Notes: generated by a model not told the origin, from the sequence alone. Counted from the first letter of the stretch, positions 10,601 through 21,700 are shown. The stretch is DNA of 64,000 nucleotides from Rhynchopus sp. YZ270_cl-10 (GCA_964035575.1 OZ037867.1:1479921-1543920), one strand, 5' to 3'. Numbers and translations: made by a program.

Positions 10601-13007
10601 CAGAGCTGGCCTCCCCGTGTGCAGCCACACCACTGACTTGGCGGAGACTTGCTCAGCCTGTGAAGGAAAAGTGATGAGCGTGAAGTATGGAGGCTTTGCG
10701 TTCCTGGGGGCGCCAATCGGGGACGACGAGTACTGCGAAGCGTACATGGAGAAGAAGGTGGAGGAATTCGCGGTGCAACTGCGTCTGCTGCAGAAGGTGT
10801 CTGACTCGCAGGCTGGACTGACATTACTCCGTCAGTGCGAGGGGTTTGCACGCATGGTTTTCTACATGAGAGCCATTGGTCACGCGTGCACCCACAAGTA
10901 CCTCAGCCAGTACGACAAGGAGGTAGACGCCGCCCTGGCCGCGCTTTTTGGTGATGAGGATGGAGGCCTGCCGGAAGAAGCACGGAGACAGGCCGCACTG
11001 CCATGTAGGGTAGGGGGCATGGGCGTGCGCCGCATCCGCGACCACTGGACTGCAGCAGCCATGGGAGCAAGGAGCGGCCTGCACCAACTGTGCACCGAAC
11101 TGGACCCCAGCTTCACCTGGGACGCCGAAGGATGGGAACGGACGGCAACGCTGTACAACGAGCAAGTGGCTGAAGGTGCTAGGATTGACCCTAAGCTGCA
11201 GCCAGCCGTCCCCCTGCGTCAACGTGATCTGTCTGCAGGGATCCTGGAGGAACAATTGTGGGACCTCTTCGTCAAGGGTGATGCGTACGACAAGGCGCGT
11301 CTCAATTCTCTGGCCCTCCCCCAAGCAGGGTCCTGGCTTACTGCACCCCCCACCTGGGAGCACTACATCCCTCCGATTGCATTCAAGGCCGCAGCCAGAC
11401 TCCGCCTCCACCTCCCCATATACGCGGAGGGTGTCTCATGCAGGCAATGCAACCAGCCCATGGACACCAGGGGGGACCACATCTTCGCCTGCAGAATGGG
11501 TGGGCATCGTATACTGCGACATAACTCAGTACGCGATTATGTGTATGGAGCAGCAAATGAGGCAGGTCTGAGCCCCATCCTGGAACCCAACCACCTCATC
11601 CTGGGCAACAACAAGCCCGCTGACATTCTGCTGTCCACAGGGGTCGGGGAGTCGAGAGGACGAGCTATCGATGTGACTGTGTGGACGCCGACGTCAGCGT
11701 CGATGGTGCAGGGTGCCGCAGTCGCGAAGGGGTACGCGGCGACGAAGGCGGAAACTGCCAAGAGGAAGAAGCATGGTGACGCGTGTGCGGCGGAGCGGCT
11801 GGCGTTCACACCCTTCGCCCTGGAGACCACAGGAGGTCTGGGACCCGCGGCGGCGTCGATATGGCAGCAGATGCTCCGTTTCGCAGCGGACAGGAAGCTT
11901 GGGAACAGAGTGGAGATGTCACAGAGGTGGAATTGGGGGCTAGGGACGACGCTGCAGCGACAGATCGGGAAGGCCGCGACGGATCGAGGGTCTCTGACTG
12001 GTTGCCTGAGGGGTCCTCTGCGAGAGCGTGTGGACTTAGATCCCACCGTCGACCCGGAAGAGGGGGACTTGATACGCTTGCCCCCCGACCATCTACCTAA
12101 CCTGGAAGTGACAGACGACCACCAGGGAGACATCAGGGTGAGTGCGGAGGAGGAGCCAGAGACAGGCAACGAGAAGGAAACGGCGCCAGAGACAGCAGCA
12201 CAGGACCCAACCCCCCACAGCGAACTGGAGGCCAACTTGGTGAAGTGGGGGCTGTCCCGACCTCAGGTGCCCGTGCCGTTCCGAGTAGGAGACTGTGCGT
12301 TCGACGCAGTGTGCTGGTCAGTGCGGAGCTGGAAGGTGGTGACATCGTCGACCCTTCGGTCCCTGGCGGTGGAGAGAGTGAAGAGAGATGCTGACCTGGC
12401 GAGAAATGCGATGCCCGACCTCGCGACCTGGGTGCGATGGATGAGCCTGGCAGGGAACAGGGATCGCAGGTCGTGGGCGGACCAGACAGCACTGGCGGGT
12501 CTGGCACGGGCTTTGCAGGTAGTCATTGTGGCGGTCGTGTCATCGGACTCTAAGGTGCACATCCATAGACCAGCCAGCAAGTCGAACGGGGCCGTAGCAG
12601 TGCTGCACACAGGAGCTCACGAGGCTGGCCACTTCTCGCCGTTATGCATGACAGACAACACGTTTGCATATCTGCGAAGCCTTGCCCCCGACACCCCCCT
12701 TCCAGAGATGCAGTGCCACAGCACCGGAGCGCTGTCACGGATGGAGGAGCGCCCGGGGAGACAGGGGGAATTGCTCACGTGCGAAAACTGCGCACTCATC
12801 ACCGAATGTAGTGTCCCCCACTGGTTTTGTAGTTCCTGCGAGCGCACATGGTGTGAGGGATGTGGGAGCGCCAACGCAAAGTGTGTGCTTAGGGCAAAGC
12901 CAGTTCAGCCAGTTCAGCCGACAACATCGCAGACAGTGGGAGGTAGCTACTACAACAGCAACCCAGCTCCCCCACAGGACGCGGCAACGGAGGTGAAGGA
13001 GGGGTAA
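7671..13007 (+). CDS. Retrotransposon polyprotein: OTU-like, RT, RLE endonuclease, second OTU-like
   Basis: The open frame gives 1778 codons from GTG at 7671; the first in-frame ATG is at 7713 (residue 15). Visible parts are an Asn/Ser/Gln-rich N terminus with a 31-residue motif repeated twice, a basic patch then a hydrophobic helix (about residues 130-148), and an OTU-like domain with NGECMYVAL (about 258-266, putative catalytic Cys) and NHYEEV (about 377, His). A C2H2 finger and a CX2C/CX2C knuckle follow (about 429-500). The reverse transcriptase has QQGDPAGPLLFSL and catalytic YLDD (about 927). Next are CX2CX9HX3C (about 1257-1274), an endonuclease with RHN, KPADILL, AIDVTV and a later Lys-rich stretch (about 1280-1370), a second OTU-like domain (GDCAFDAV about 1539, GHFSPL about 1653) and a zinc ribbon (about 1704-1739). 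The RT/RLE order is that of R2/CRE-type elements. The OTU assignments rest on motif order only, and the role of these proteases is not known to me. Confidence 0.9.
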   Translation: MYNNNNYNNSGRQWMRGRTLDVRADSISSNNSNYNNGGRQWMRGRTQDVRADSISSNNSNYNNNRNTSNNNSISSTCSSTDSNSNSSSSNCSNRSLNWTKAQASRFRRRKAPCKRPPSQLFRRIRAAVVRVALQWVAIWALVCVGYELGRSAPRALGCALIRDAELLSVLLRKGLLQGRYRARSGRLWLRVLASRVWVFMQRLRRPAGTGDGWELSPQSISLGPGALAGGADGDINPEEAANLDAFLEVHGGKRVPNAANGECMYVALLGKKNALYLDVSKARTELADRAWVTKVKTGLRRYFETEAQLSSFIDGLTNPEVWGNHLTLHLAANAWSTTIAVVQPGPNPVVTINPAASSKDLRTQKDRRVRVVSLLNNHYEEVQMDPKNALAMVQSAPFAELDPKGLTATPIPAMTKESPSPLGADAPRLFCPVPCCNGSSLHRPQPFSVPGLRTHIGAHLSSGDHIPHDTLNKLGLGQCEACGGIRSASKETCLQCAKLVKAIAKPTPRERTAVEKADDVDLPEWWEIAQIPIRTTDAIPTSIDRPAAVEFTQALEDVAAVGDEASWKRLCMFAKLVLPAKRGGKHLKTKVAVLRQKDVDEWREGEIAAMWRAAANRTGGTKKEKERKEPTWEEREKAMVREVRNGRMAAGMSRLHKGGLAERTEESTDILRRKHPHEEPQPATSLPEIASEPLKPIAALKAINSMAKGSAPGPFGLRGDHLKGWMVKHPDLNILPLMTQVLDLLRRGKAPSETAMFMAGATLVALKKGDQGDVRPISAGNTLRRVVSKIEVASVREKARGVLLPGRQVGVAVDGGLEAATMVVAAYAKRHQGSDKVIVQIDYENAFNSIFRKTFLEATRKYLPSISPWVEWCYNSHTGLVYGDEMIPSTRGAQQGDPAGPLLFSLGIKALTDEVRAVQGIDCSIWYLDDGTIMGNPEAVARALELVRTRSAELGLKVKLSKCEVIALGQQTPLDLDRAGLPVCSHTTDLAETCSACEGKVMSVKYGGFAFLGAPIGDDEYCEAYMEKKVEEFAVQLRLLQKVSDSQAGLTLLRQCEGFARMVFYMRAIGHACTHKYLSQYDKEVDAALAALFGDEDGGLPEEARRQAALPCRVGGMGVRRIRDHWTAAAMGARSGLHQLCTELDPSFTWDAEGWERTATLYNEQVAEGARIDPKLQPAVPLRQRDLSAGILEEQLWDLFVKGDAYDKARLNSLALPQAGSWLTAPPTWEHYIPPIAFKAAARLRLHLPIYAEGVSCRQCNQPMDTRGDHIFACRMGGHRILRHNSVRDYVYGAANEAGLSPILEPNHLILGNNKPADILLSTGVGESRGRAIDVTVWTPTSASMVQGAAVAKGYAATKAETAKRKKHGDACAAERLAFTPFALETTGGLGPAAASIWQQMLRFAADRKLGNRVEMSQRWNWGLGTTLQRQIGKAATDRGSLTGCLRGPLRERVDLDPTVDPEEGDLIRLPPDHLPNLEVTDDHQGDIRVSAEEEPETGNEKETAPETAAQDPTPHSELEANLVKWGLSRPQVPVPFRVGDCAFDAVCWSVRSWKVVTSSTLRSLAVERVKRDADLARNAMPDLATWVRWMSLAGNRDRRSWADQTALAGLARALQVVIVAVVSSDSKVHIHRPASKSNGAVAVLHTGAHEAGHFSPLCMTDNTFAYLRSLAPDTPLPEMQCHSTGALSRMEERPGRQGELLTCENCALITECSVPHWFCSSCERTWCEGCGSANAKCVLRAKPVQPVQPTTSQTVGGSYYNSNPAPPQDAATEVKEG

Positions 13008-13050
13008 TGGATAGGAGGATTCCGCCGACTGCGCCGACCACGACACCACC

Positions 13051-13602
13051 ATGGACAACAACACCGCAACCGCAGCAGAATCCTTCGTCTGGGGGCCATC
13101 AGAGCAGAGCTACAACACCACACCAACAGCTCTGACTGGTGACCACCACTTGGGTTCAGCGAAGACTGGTGGATGGACGGCTAAGTCCCACGCGGAAAGA
13201 CGGACGAAGCTGACCACCCTTGGGACTTCGCGGCGGGCGCAGGGGAACCACACTCGTCGCTCCGGTGTAGTGGAGGACAGGTCTGCGGAGACCACAGCAA
13301 GGCGGCCTTCTCCCCCTATCTCGCGAGGGTCGGATGTGGAGGCGAAAGGGTTAGTCCCACACAGCCAGAAGGAAGGGGACAGGGTGCCGAGAAATGTCGA
13401 AGAGTGGGCGGACTGCTTCTTCCCCAGGGGAGGGACCAGGCGAGAGGGAATGACTCCCTTGGCACCGGAGGTGGCGTACGAGGCGCTGGACGCGTGGTGG
13501 GATCAGCGGGAGGAGCTGGGGCGCGTCGGAGGACGGCAGACGAGTCAGTACGGGGCGCTTAGGGCGGTCCTGGTGCTGATGATGGAGGCGACCTTCAAAT
13601 AG
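13051..13602 (+). CDS. Second ORF of family A (tail domain)
   Basis: This 183-codon frame starts 43 bp after the stop of the long ORF and lies in another frame. Its last 75 residues (VPRNVEEWADCFFPRGG onward) align by eye with the C-terminal tail of the family C protein (VPASVDEWRRHFYPERG) and more weakly with family B (VPSSVTKWISLF). In B and C this tail is fused to the polyprotein. In A it is either an independent second ORF or has been split off by a stop and frameshift. It has an ATG start (MDNNTATAAE). Function unknown; the conserved Trp/Phe pattern suggests a small folded domain. Confidence 0.6.
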   Translation: MDNNTATAAESFVWGPSEQSYNTTPTALTGDHHLGSAKTGGWTAKSHAERRTKLTTLGTSRRAQGNHTRRSGVVEDRSAETTARRPSPPISRGSDVEAKGLVPHSQKEGDRVPRNVEEWADCFFPRGGTRREGMTPLAPEVAYEALDAWWDQREELGRVGGRQTSQYGALRAVLVLMMEATFK

Positions 13603-14435
13603 AAGGGCCTCGCGATTGGTTGTGATTGTGGTTTATGTGGGCACTGTTGCCCTTCCCTTCTCTGTTATTTTCCCCCACCCCAACTTTTGTGTGTAGCAAC
13701 ACCTGTTTGGTTCCCTGTTTCCTTTTTACCCCCAACCCCTCCCATTAGATACATGTGTGTAATCCCCCTGGTGTCAAGCCCCTTGTATGTAAATTCCAAA
13801 TCTTCCCCCTCACAGAAAACGTCAGGAGTAAGCCAAGGAGGCGGTTTGTCTGTGGGCGTCGGCCTAGGAGTAAGCGACGGAGATTTTTTCCCCCACCCCA
13901 TCCCCTACGAGTTCCATGGGGGGTCGCTACTGGCGTTAATCATCCAAACAAAAAAGACTACAAGAGACAAAACAAAAGTAACAAGAAAGGAACTTCGTAT
14001 TGTAAAAAGAAAGCCCCATCCCGCCCCTTCCTCCCCTCCAGAACCAGCTGGGCACCAATACTGGAAATACAGCAAAACCACACAGACTGGACAGTCTATA
14101 TTCTCCCCTGCCTCTCCCGTGTTAATGTTCACCCCTCCTTTATCCCAAATTGTCATAGAGCTAAATATAGTTGTATGCCTCGCTTCGCTCGGCAAACAAC
14201 GATACATAATAGGGCGACATGCTGATGACAAATATCTCCCTCGTTTAATTCACTTTTGTGCCTCGTTCTAACTAAACCGGCACATGTACTGATTGTAAGA
14301 CTTTTGGCCCTCGCTTCGCTCGGACCAAGCGCCTTTCATGTGCATTATAAACGTACCCCCCTTGCCCTGTCCAGTTTGATGTGGAACAAAAAAAGTCGAG
14401 CCTAGGGCTAAGTTGAACAACACCAAAAAAAAAAA
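13603..14435 (+). other. 3' UTR of family A
   Basis: Non-coding. It contains two copies of CTCGCTTCGCTCGG (about 14178 and 14308), a feature not seen in the B UTR, and ends in TTGAACAACACC before poly(A). A diverged copy of its middle part occurs in reverse orientation at about 25335-25700. Confidence 0.7.
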
Positions 14436-14451
14436 AAATAAAAAAAAAAAA

Positions 14452-14479
14452 CAGCATCCTTGCACAGCATCCTTGCACA
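14452..14479 (+). repeat. Two residual 13-bp target units between elements A and B2
   Basis: CAGCATCCTTGCA occurs twice here, between the poly(A) tail of A (+) and the poly(A) tail of B2 (-). The two retrotransposons are tail to tail on either side of this remnant of the array at 6627-7288. Confidence 0.85.
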
Positions 14480-15484
14480 TTTTTTTTTTTTTTTTACCTT
14501 GTGAAGCATTTTTTTTTTTTTTTTTTTTTTTTTTTTATCTACATCCAGTGACAGAGGGGGTACTTACTAGTCAAGCGAGTATGTAAACAGCTAGATGTCC
14601 AGACAAGGGCACTTTACTATTGTACTGGCAAGACAGTGCCTGAAAACACAGTTAGTGGCACTAAAATAGAAAGCATGTGGGACAACTACAACCAACACTT
14701 CCCTGCAAATAAGCAAAAGGGTCGTATGTGAGTGCAATTTTTCCCAAAAGGAAAAGGGGAGGGGATGGGACGGGAGGGTTGCTCTGTCTACCGGTGTAGT
14801 TTTATTTTGCTTTGTCTTGGGGAGGGGAGGGGAGGAGAAGGAGGGGATTGAGTGAGCCGTTTCCTCTGTAACACACAAACAAATAAAAAGGAAGTTCCAT
14901 AATCTTTTTAGTAGTTTTCTTTTTGGTGAAAATTTTTGAGAACTTCTGTAAGTGTGACCTGACCCGACTGACTGACACCCAAAGGGTAAAACAACAATAA
15001 CGCACAACAAAATCAACAACAACAATGGTGGGTCTCGTGCTTACCTGTGGTGGTTTTGAAAAATGAAAAATTGAAATTGACCTTCACAAGATAAAAATGA
15101 AAAACTAAAGGAGTGAAAAAAGGAACTCAAAGGACAAGAGTTCTGTACAAACTCTACTCTACTGCACAATCTATAAAAGTGGCCCAATGGCTCCTGATGC
15201 CACTGGCCTGGCTCTTAGACAGGTCTTACTCCGAGACTGCCCTCTACCCTCAGAGCCTCGTCCAAGGGGTAAGGGCCGTCGCTGGGGTAGACCCGTCCTA
15301 GCCAGCAGCCAACCAAAAATATTAACAAATAGGAAGGGGGGCGGAAAGGGGGGAAAGGGGGGGCAAACCCCAAAGGATGAAAAGAACAAAAAACACAAAA
15401 TAAAAAGGGTTAAAAATAAACATGGGGCAAACTGTCATTCTCTACACGCTTCTACACACACACTCTCACCCTCTAACTCTCACT

Positions 15485-18400
15485 CTAATTCTTTTTATTC
15501 CCCTTTTTCCCCTTCCTTCCTCCGCTCTGTCTCCCCTTCTGTCCACCACCGCAACCATTGCGCCCTCTCTGCACCACCTGGGGCGAGAGCACATGCTGCG
15601 TCGCTTGTGCCACTGCGTCGGTGAACACGTTCGACGTGTTGGACCTACCCTGAGCTGCATGGCGCTGGGGTCCTTTGGGAGCTGGGGAAGGAGCAGGTTG
15701 GGCGGAGGAGGTTGCATTGCCACGGCCTGCCGATGAGGAGGAGGAAGAAGTGGAGACTGCAGGTTGGGCGATGGAGGTTGTAGTGCCACGGCCTGCAGAG
15801 GTGGAGGAAGAAGAAGAAGAAGAGGAGGCTTGAGGTTGTCGGCCTATTCCCTCTCGAGCCGCTCGTGCCTCATTCTCCCTCCTTGTACTCTCCGCTGCAA
15901 AGGCCTGCCCCCTAGTGCTCCGGTTGTCCGTCAGGGCATGCAACGTCGACTTTGCCTTGCACTTTTCCTTAACCGACCACTCATGCAAACCCACCACCTT
16001 CATCACCTCATACCACTGAGTGAAAGTAGCGGTAGAGAGGGGGAGTGACAACAAGGGTCTGCCATCCTGTTTCTCTCCCTGACGGTAGTGGAACAGGGAG
16101 ATCCACTTCGTCACAGAAGAAGGCACCGGCGACCCCATGGTGAGGCACGGGAAAAGACCCCCCCTCTCCGTCCGCTCCTCCTCCGTCCACATCCAAGCCT
16201 CGCTCTGCGCCCTCAGCAATTCCCTCACCCTCGCTTGCTTCTTCTGGTCAGGGATGCCTTCCACTGACAGAGAATGCGAGCGATCCGCCCCCTCCATCGC
16301 GGTGTCGAGGTCCTCCTCCTGCTCCTGCTCATCATCATCCATCTCCTCCACCTTCACACGCACCTCGGTGTCTGCCGCCTCGGCCTGTCGCCCCACCTCC
16401 TCCTCCAGCTGATCCCGAGAAGGGGTTCCCCAGCTGACCCTGCCTTCCCGAACGACGATGACCGCGCTGGTCTTGCCCCAGGTGTCGCAGTATCCGGCCT
16501 CCCCTGCTATCTTCCTAACCGCCTGACGGGCGACCACCGACTCCGGGCAATCACCGTCCCCCTCCCCGTTCCCACTCCACGGCTGCTGTGTCGCCCAGCA
16601 GTACAGGAACTCGCCCGGGCACGGAGAAGCACCTTGAGGACCAAAGAGAGCCATCCAGTCGCCGACACAGTCAGGTTCGAGTCCTTCAGGGTCGTCGCCC
16701 ACCGCTCTCCGCACCGCATGGCAGGGGAGGAATAGCCGCCCTTCGCACACCACCCCAAAGCACCGCCCGTATGCCACCATGCGTTCTGCCTCCAGCTGTC
16801 GGGAGAGGTTCACCGCCGTCAACAACAGAGTGGTCGCCTTCTGCTCCGACTCATGCTTAGCTACGAAGGCGTAATGCCTCTCGCAGCGTTGCCTGTCGTA
16901 CTCCGCCCGGAGCGACTCTCCTGCTTCGGGGTGCCGATCGCAGTCTTCCAAGTACTGCGCATGCATCCTCTTCGCGTCCTCTGCGAGTTCCCGCTTGTGC
17001 CTGGCGGTCAGCTCCTCCACACGATGCCTGTCCGCCGCCTTCGCCTGGTCCAGACGCACATTCTGTTCCTCCAGGAAACGACTCAACTCCTGCTGGCGGT
17101 CGCCAAAAGTGCCCCGAAGCGCGGCCAAATCCGGTCCCCACGACCGACGATGCTCCCGCCGTACCTCCAGGGCTTGCTGCCACGCGTCCGACGCACGCTG
17201 CAACGCTCCCTTCTTCTCCTGGTCCTCCTTTTGTTGTTGCTGCTTCTGCTGTTTCCGTTGCTTCTCGTGCTTCTGCTGCTTCTGTTCTGCCTGCTGCGCC
17301 AGGCTCCCCTCTTCGCCCGCCATTGGCGTGTCTACCTCCTCGACTTCCTCGCCCTCGGGAGCTGGCACTGCTGGAGAAGGAGCCCGTTTAGGTGGTGGGT
17401 CTCCGCTCCCCTCCGCAGAGGCAGCCTGAGCCGGAACATTCGAGTGCAAAAAAGACAGGGCACTGAAGTATTCCGCCCTGCCAATTTGCGACAGAGGGCA
17501 GTGCTTGGACCCCTGAGCGCAGTGCAGACATGCCAGGCCACCACACGTGTGACAGCAGAAGTGTGCGTCCGACCCGTCGAAGAGCTTGCTGCATTGTTCG
17601 CACTGCAGGAAAGTGTTCGACGCCTCCGCCTCCCTCGCACCCACAAAAGCCATGGGGCGCTCTGACTGGCACTCCCCCTTACCACCTGTGGCCTCAAAAG
17701 ACAGGATGTGCTGCTGCAGAGCCGGGTCCACGGTGAGGGGTTCGTAGTGTCCCGGGATACTGCCGGATCCATCTGCCGCATCCTGATCACCCGAGTGGAG
17801 GAGAAGGACCACTGCCTTAGGCCGTTTTCTTGGCACCATCAGAGAAGGGCGGGCGAACTCGTTGAGGATGACCACAGATACCTCAAGAGCCTCCCCTGCC
17901 CCCGCCACTGCAATGGCATCCGCCCACGTACGCTGGTCTCCTCTGTCCCCACTCGTCATCAGCCGCTGCCAGACCCCAAAATTAGGGACAGCCGCACTCG
18001 ACAGATCAGCGCGGCCCTGGACCTTCTTCACTGCCGCCTGGCGCAGACCCTCCACCGACAAATCCGTGCGCCCGGTGGCGAAGAGCAAAGCCTCAAAAGC
18101 ACAGTCCCCCGCCACAAACGACCAAGTCACCTTCGAGGCTCCCAGCTTGGCCGCCTGTTCCGTCGCCCGAGGCCTCTGCGCTGCCGGGCACTCACGCAAA
18201 AACTCCCACTCACGCACCACATCGAGACCAGGCCCTTCCGGAATCACGGTGGCCGAATCGAACCTCCCGGTCCGCTTCCTCGGTGGCTCCACGTGATCCG
18301 GCCTCACGTCCCTCTTGCGCTTCCCCTGCTGCTCCTCCGACCGGTCTGCAGGACGACTCACATCGTCGTCAGGGTTCGCATCATCACAGAGAGGTTCCAC

Positions 18401-18760
18401 GGCCCCTGCACTGCGGCGTCCAAACCGGTCCATGTCCTCTGCAGACGGTGCCACACCAGCATCCTCACACGGCTTCATCTTCAAGGTGTCGATCCCTACA
18501 CACATAGCACCCCGCTCCAGAAAGGAAGATGCGACCTTTTTCTGGTACGCCACCGCAATGCTCTCCCGGATGCGCAACTCTGCCGACCCTGTCAGGTGCG
18601 ACGTCTGTCCTGTCGTCAGGCCTCCAAGCTGCGCAATCAAGAGGTTCGCCTCGTCGCCTGCACCCCCGAAGGCTTCAAACGCAATAGGGGAGAACTTGGT
18701 GTTGATCTTGTTCAAACCCGTTCGTGCTTCTCCCTTTTGACCTGGCCCGCGTTCTTCGCC
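15485..18760 (-). pseudogene. Family B polyprotein, 3' piece: RLE end, OTU-like, zinc ribbon, coiled coil, tail
   Basis: The frame is open from 19081 to 15485 but carries homologous protein only from about 18760 down. It starts just after the frameshift (TGLNKINTKFSPIAFEAFGG) in the last part of the restriction-like endonuclease. It continues with the second OTU-like domain (AGDCAFEALLF as the Cys motif, GHYEPL as the His motif), a zinc ribbon (CEQC, CCHTCGGLACLHC), a Gln/Lys-rich coiled-coil-like stretch, an acidic region, the VPSSVTKWISLF tail motif, a Ser-rich tract and a basic C terminus. It is nearly identical to B1 over the shared part. It belongs to the same protein as the frame ending at 18712. 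Confidence 0.85.
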
Positions 18761-21700
18761 GACCAGCCCACAAACTTCGAGGCCCCTGTTCTGTAGGAAG
18801 GCAAAGTGGGGCACACGTGGGTGATGTCCAAACAACGAGGTCCATTTTCCGCCACTCCTACTGGGAGGTAGACGTCGCCTGGCCGCTTCTTCGAATCCAA
18901 ATCCACTCGCACGGTCTCCTCCAAAGCAGGGTCCAAGCCCGCCCCTTGAGCCGCTCTGTACACCGAATCCCGCAAGGCGTTGTGGCGGGCGACGCGGTGT
19001 TTGGAGTAGGGGCAGCCAAAGGTGTGGTCGCCAAAGGAGTCCATGACAACCCTTTTCTGCCCCCCCTGACATGCCGAGCAAGTCGTTCCCTCCGCATGGA
19101 TGGCCACCCCTAGTTGGAAACGGGTCACAACCGCAAAATCCGCTGAAGACATCTGGTTCCTTGCTGAGGGTGTCGCCGTGAGGTACGTCCCAGAAAGCGG
19201 CAGGAGAAGGGACTTCATCCGTGCTCGGTCTCGCATGCAGAGCTGTTGCATCAACTTGTCTGCCTGGGCGTCAATCACCGCAGACGACAGACTCTGCTGC
19301 TCCAGGATCTTCTTCGGCTGGGCCCTGTCCACGTGAAACGCCACCGGTACCCTGGAGTTGTACTCCTCAGCTGCGCTGTTCCATCTCTCCTCATCCCAGG
19401 TGAAGGCAGGGTCCAAGGCCTGCGACAGTTGCAGGTTCCCTGACTGAGAGGCGAGGGACGCAGCCGTCCGATGGTCCACTGTGCGACGGATACCCAGCCC
19501 CCCAAGCGCCACAGGAAGCGCCGCCTGCGCCCTTGCCAACTCCGGCAGCGCCCCATCCGGGTCATGCAGAAGCGCAGCCAGGCACCTGTCGATCAGGTCG
19601 TCAAAAGCCGTCAGGTACTCCGCGCACTGTGGGATCCCCCGCATGTAGAACACCATGCGGCAGTAGCCTTCGCAGTATCTCAGTACGTAGAAGGCTGCCT
19701 GGGAGTCCCCGAGGTCCACAAGGGCTTCCAGGTTGCGGCGGGAATCGTCCACCTTCCGGGCCATGTACTCCTCGCAGAAAGCCGCAGACCCAATGGGGAT
19801 GCCCAAGAAATCGAACCCATCCACATCCAACAGCCGGAACCCGCCTTCACCCATGGCGTCCTGTCCACCCTCGGTCAACGTGAACCCCACCGCCTTGAGC
19901 TCCTCCGTGGAGACGCCACCAGTGGAGATGAGCTCACACTTGTTCGCGTTCACCTCCAACCCCAGTTCGGAGCTACGAGTGCGCAGAACCTGGTACGCCT
20001 CAAAAACCGCCTTAGGGGACCCCCGCAGAGAGCCGTCATCGAGGTACCACAAAGTCCCATCCAGGCCTGGGTGCCCCTTCAGCTCTAGCGCCATCTGGTG
20101 GATGGTCAGGGAGAAGAGAAGCGGGCCCAAGGGATCTCCTTGTTGAGCTCCGCGCTGTGACCTTATGGTATCTCCACCATAAAACAGGCTGGAGGGCTCC
20201 AGGTAACACCATCGCACCCATGGGGCCAGCTCGGGGAGGTTCGCGTCGACCGCTCTTAGCATCGACAGGCGGTCTACGCAGTTGAACGCGTTACGGTAGT
20301 CAATTTTCAAAATGACTTTACCTTTTCCGCGGTTGCGCACGGCGTACTGCGAGATAACATCAGTCGCCACTGCCGCCCCCCTTGCCGTTGCCACCCCCAC
20401 CTGGTTCCCTCGAAGAAGAAGCGTCCTAGCAGGCACCCGCACTCGCGCCGACAGAATCTTTCCCACCAGTCTGCGGAGAGTGTCCCCAACCGCAATCGGT
20501 CGCACGTCCTCCTCCAGGCCCGGCCCCTTTGCAGGCTTCCGGAGAGCCACCAAGTTAGCGCCGGCGAAGAACTCAGCCACCTCCACTGGAGCATTTCCTC
20601 GTGCCAAAGACGTCAACACTGCGGCCAGCGCTGCCAAAGTGCCCTTAGCCCGCCTCTGTAGGCAAAGTGTACGAAGGTGCGCGCCCGTCACGTTCGAGGG
20701 ACCCGCCGCCGATGACTTCGGCATGCTCCGCAGGGCCTTCATCACCTCCACCACTGTCACCGGTGGGACCTCCTGAGGCTGGGGCCAATCCGCCTGCTCC
20801 AGGGCCTTGGAGTCGGCAGCGGCTGGGTGCTTCGTCTGAAGCTTTTCCAGCGTCGCCGGTGTCTGTGGGGCGAGGCCGTCGCTGGTAGCGCAAGACATGG
20901 CCTGGCTCGGGAGTCCTGCTCTCGCTTTGGCGATGGTGCGCTTCCGTCTCCCTTCGTCAGTGTCCTCATCCGACCACCCAGAGGGCCTTGGCTTCCGCTC
21001 CTCTACCGTTTGCTCCCACAGGGCGACATACTGGCCAGCCTTCCAAGCCTCCAAGTCCTTCCCCCAGGTGCTCGTCAAACGTCGCTCCTGGTCCTTGCCC
21101 CCTCGTTCTGTCCGTGTCCGGTGCAACACAGTGAAGAACAGTGCAAGGCGCTTCCAGGCCACCTCGTCTTGGTACTCAAGGATGTCCATAAGAACCCTCA
21201 GGAAGAGCTCGCTGTACAGCTGCAGGTGTTTGTCTGGGCACCCGCCCTTCAGCTGGATCCTGGTGGTCCCCATGACTTCAAAGGAGGGGAGGTCATCCTG
21301 ATCTGTCAGCATTCCTCGACTGGAGGGAGACGGAGCGGTGAAGCCTTCTTCGCCAAAGTGCACCGTACAGGTGTTGCAGACCTCCTTGCTCTGCGGCAAT
21401 AGCATGTCGCACTGATCGTTCGCACAGCGCGACATGCCCAAGTGGCCCAACAGCTCGTCGGGGATGTACGCCCCATCCGCCTGGTGGCGACGCATGTGCT
21501 GCAGCAAGCCCTTACGAGACAGGCCCCCGACCGCATCACTCGAAGACAAAATTCCCGCTCTGCATCCATCAAAGGGGCAGAACACCCGATCCGCATTGAT
21601 GTGTCCCAGCTTGGTAGCCAGGGGGGCGGTGGTGGTGGTGTTGGTGGGGATGATGCCATCCAAATGCGCTGTGTCCAGCACTGCCTGCCGAGCCTCCTTC

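Larger units (their letters stand above)
7391..14435 (+). mobile_element. Family A non-LTR retrotransposon, near full length
   Basis: The element comprises the conserved leader (7391-7670), a very long ORF (to 13007), a second short ORF (13051-13602), a 3' UTR and a terminal TTGAACAACACC followed by about 26 A's broken by one T (14424-14450). The 13-bp minisatellite lies on both sides, so insertion was into that array. The order RT, CCHC, restriction-like endonuclease places it with the R2/CRE/NeSL type of site-specific non-LTR elements. Two OTU-like protease domains are an unusual addition. The endonuclease region is complete, unlike in families B and C here, so this is the best candidate for an active copy. 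Confidence 0.9.
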
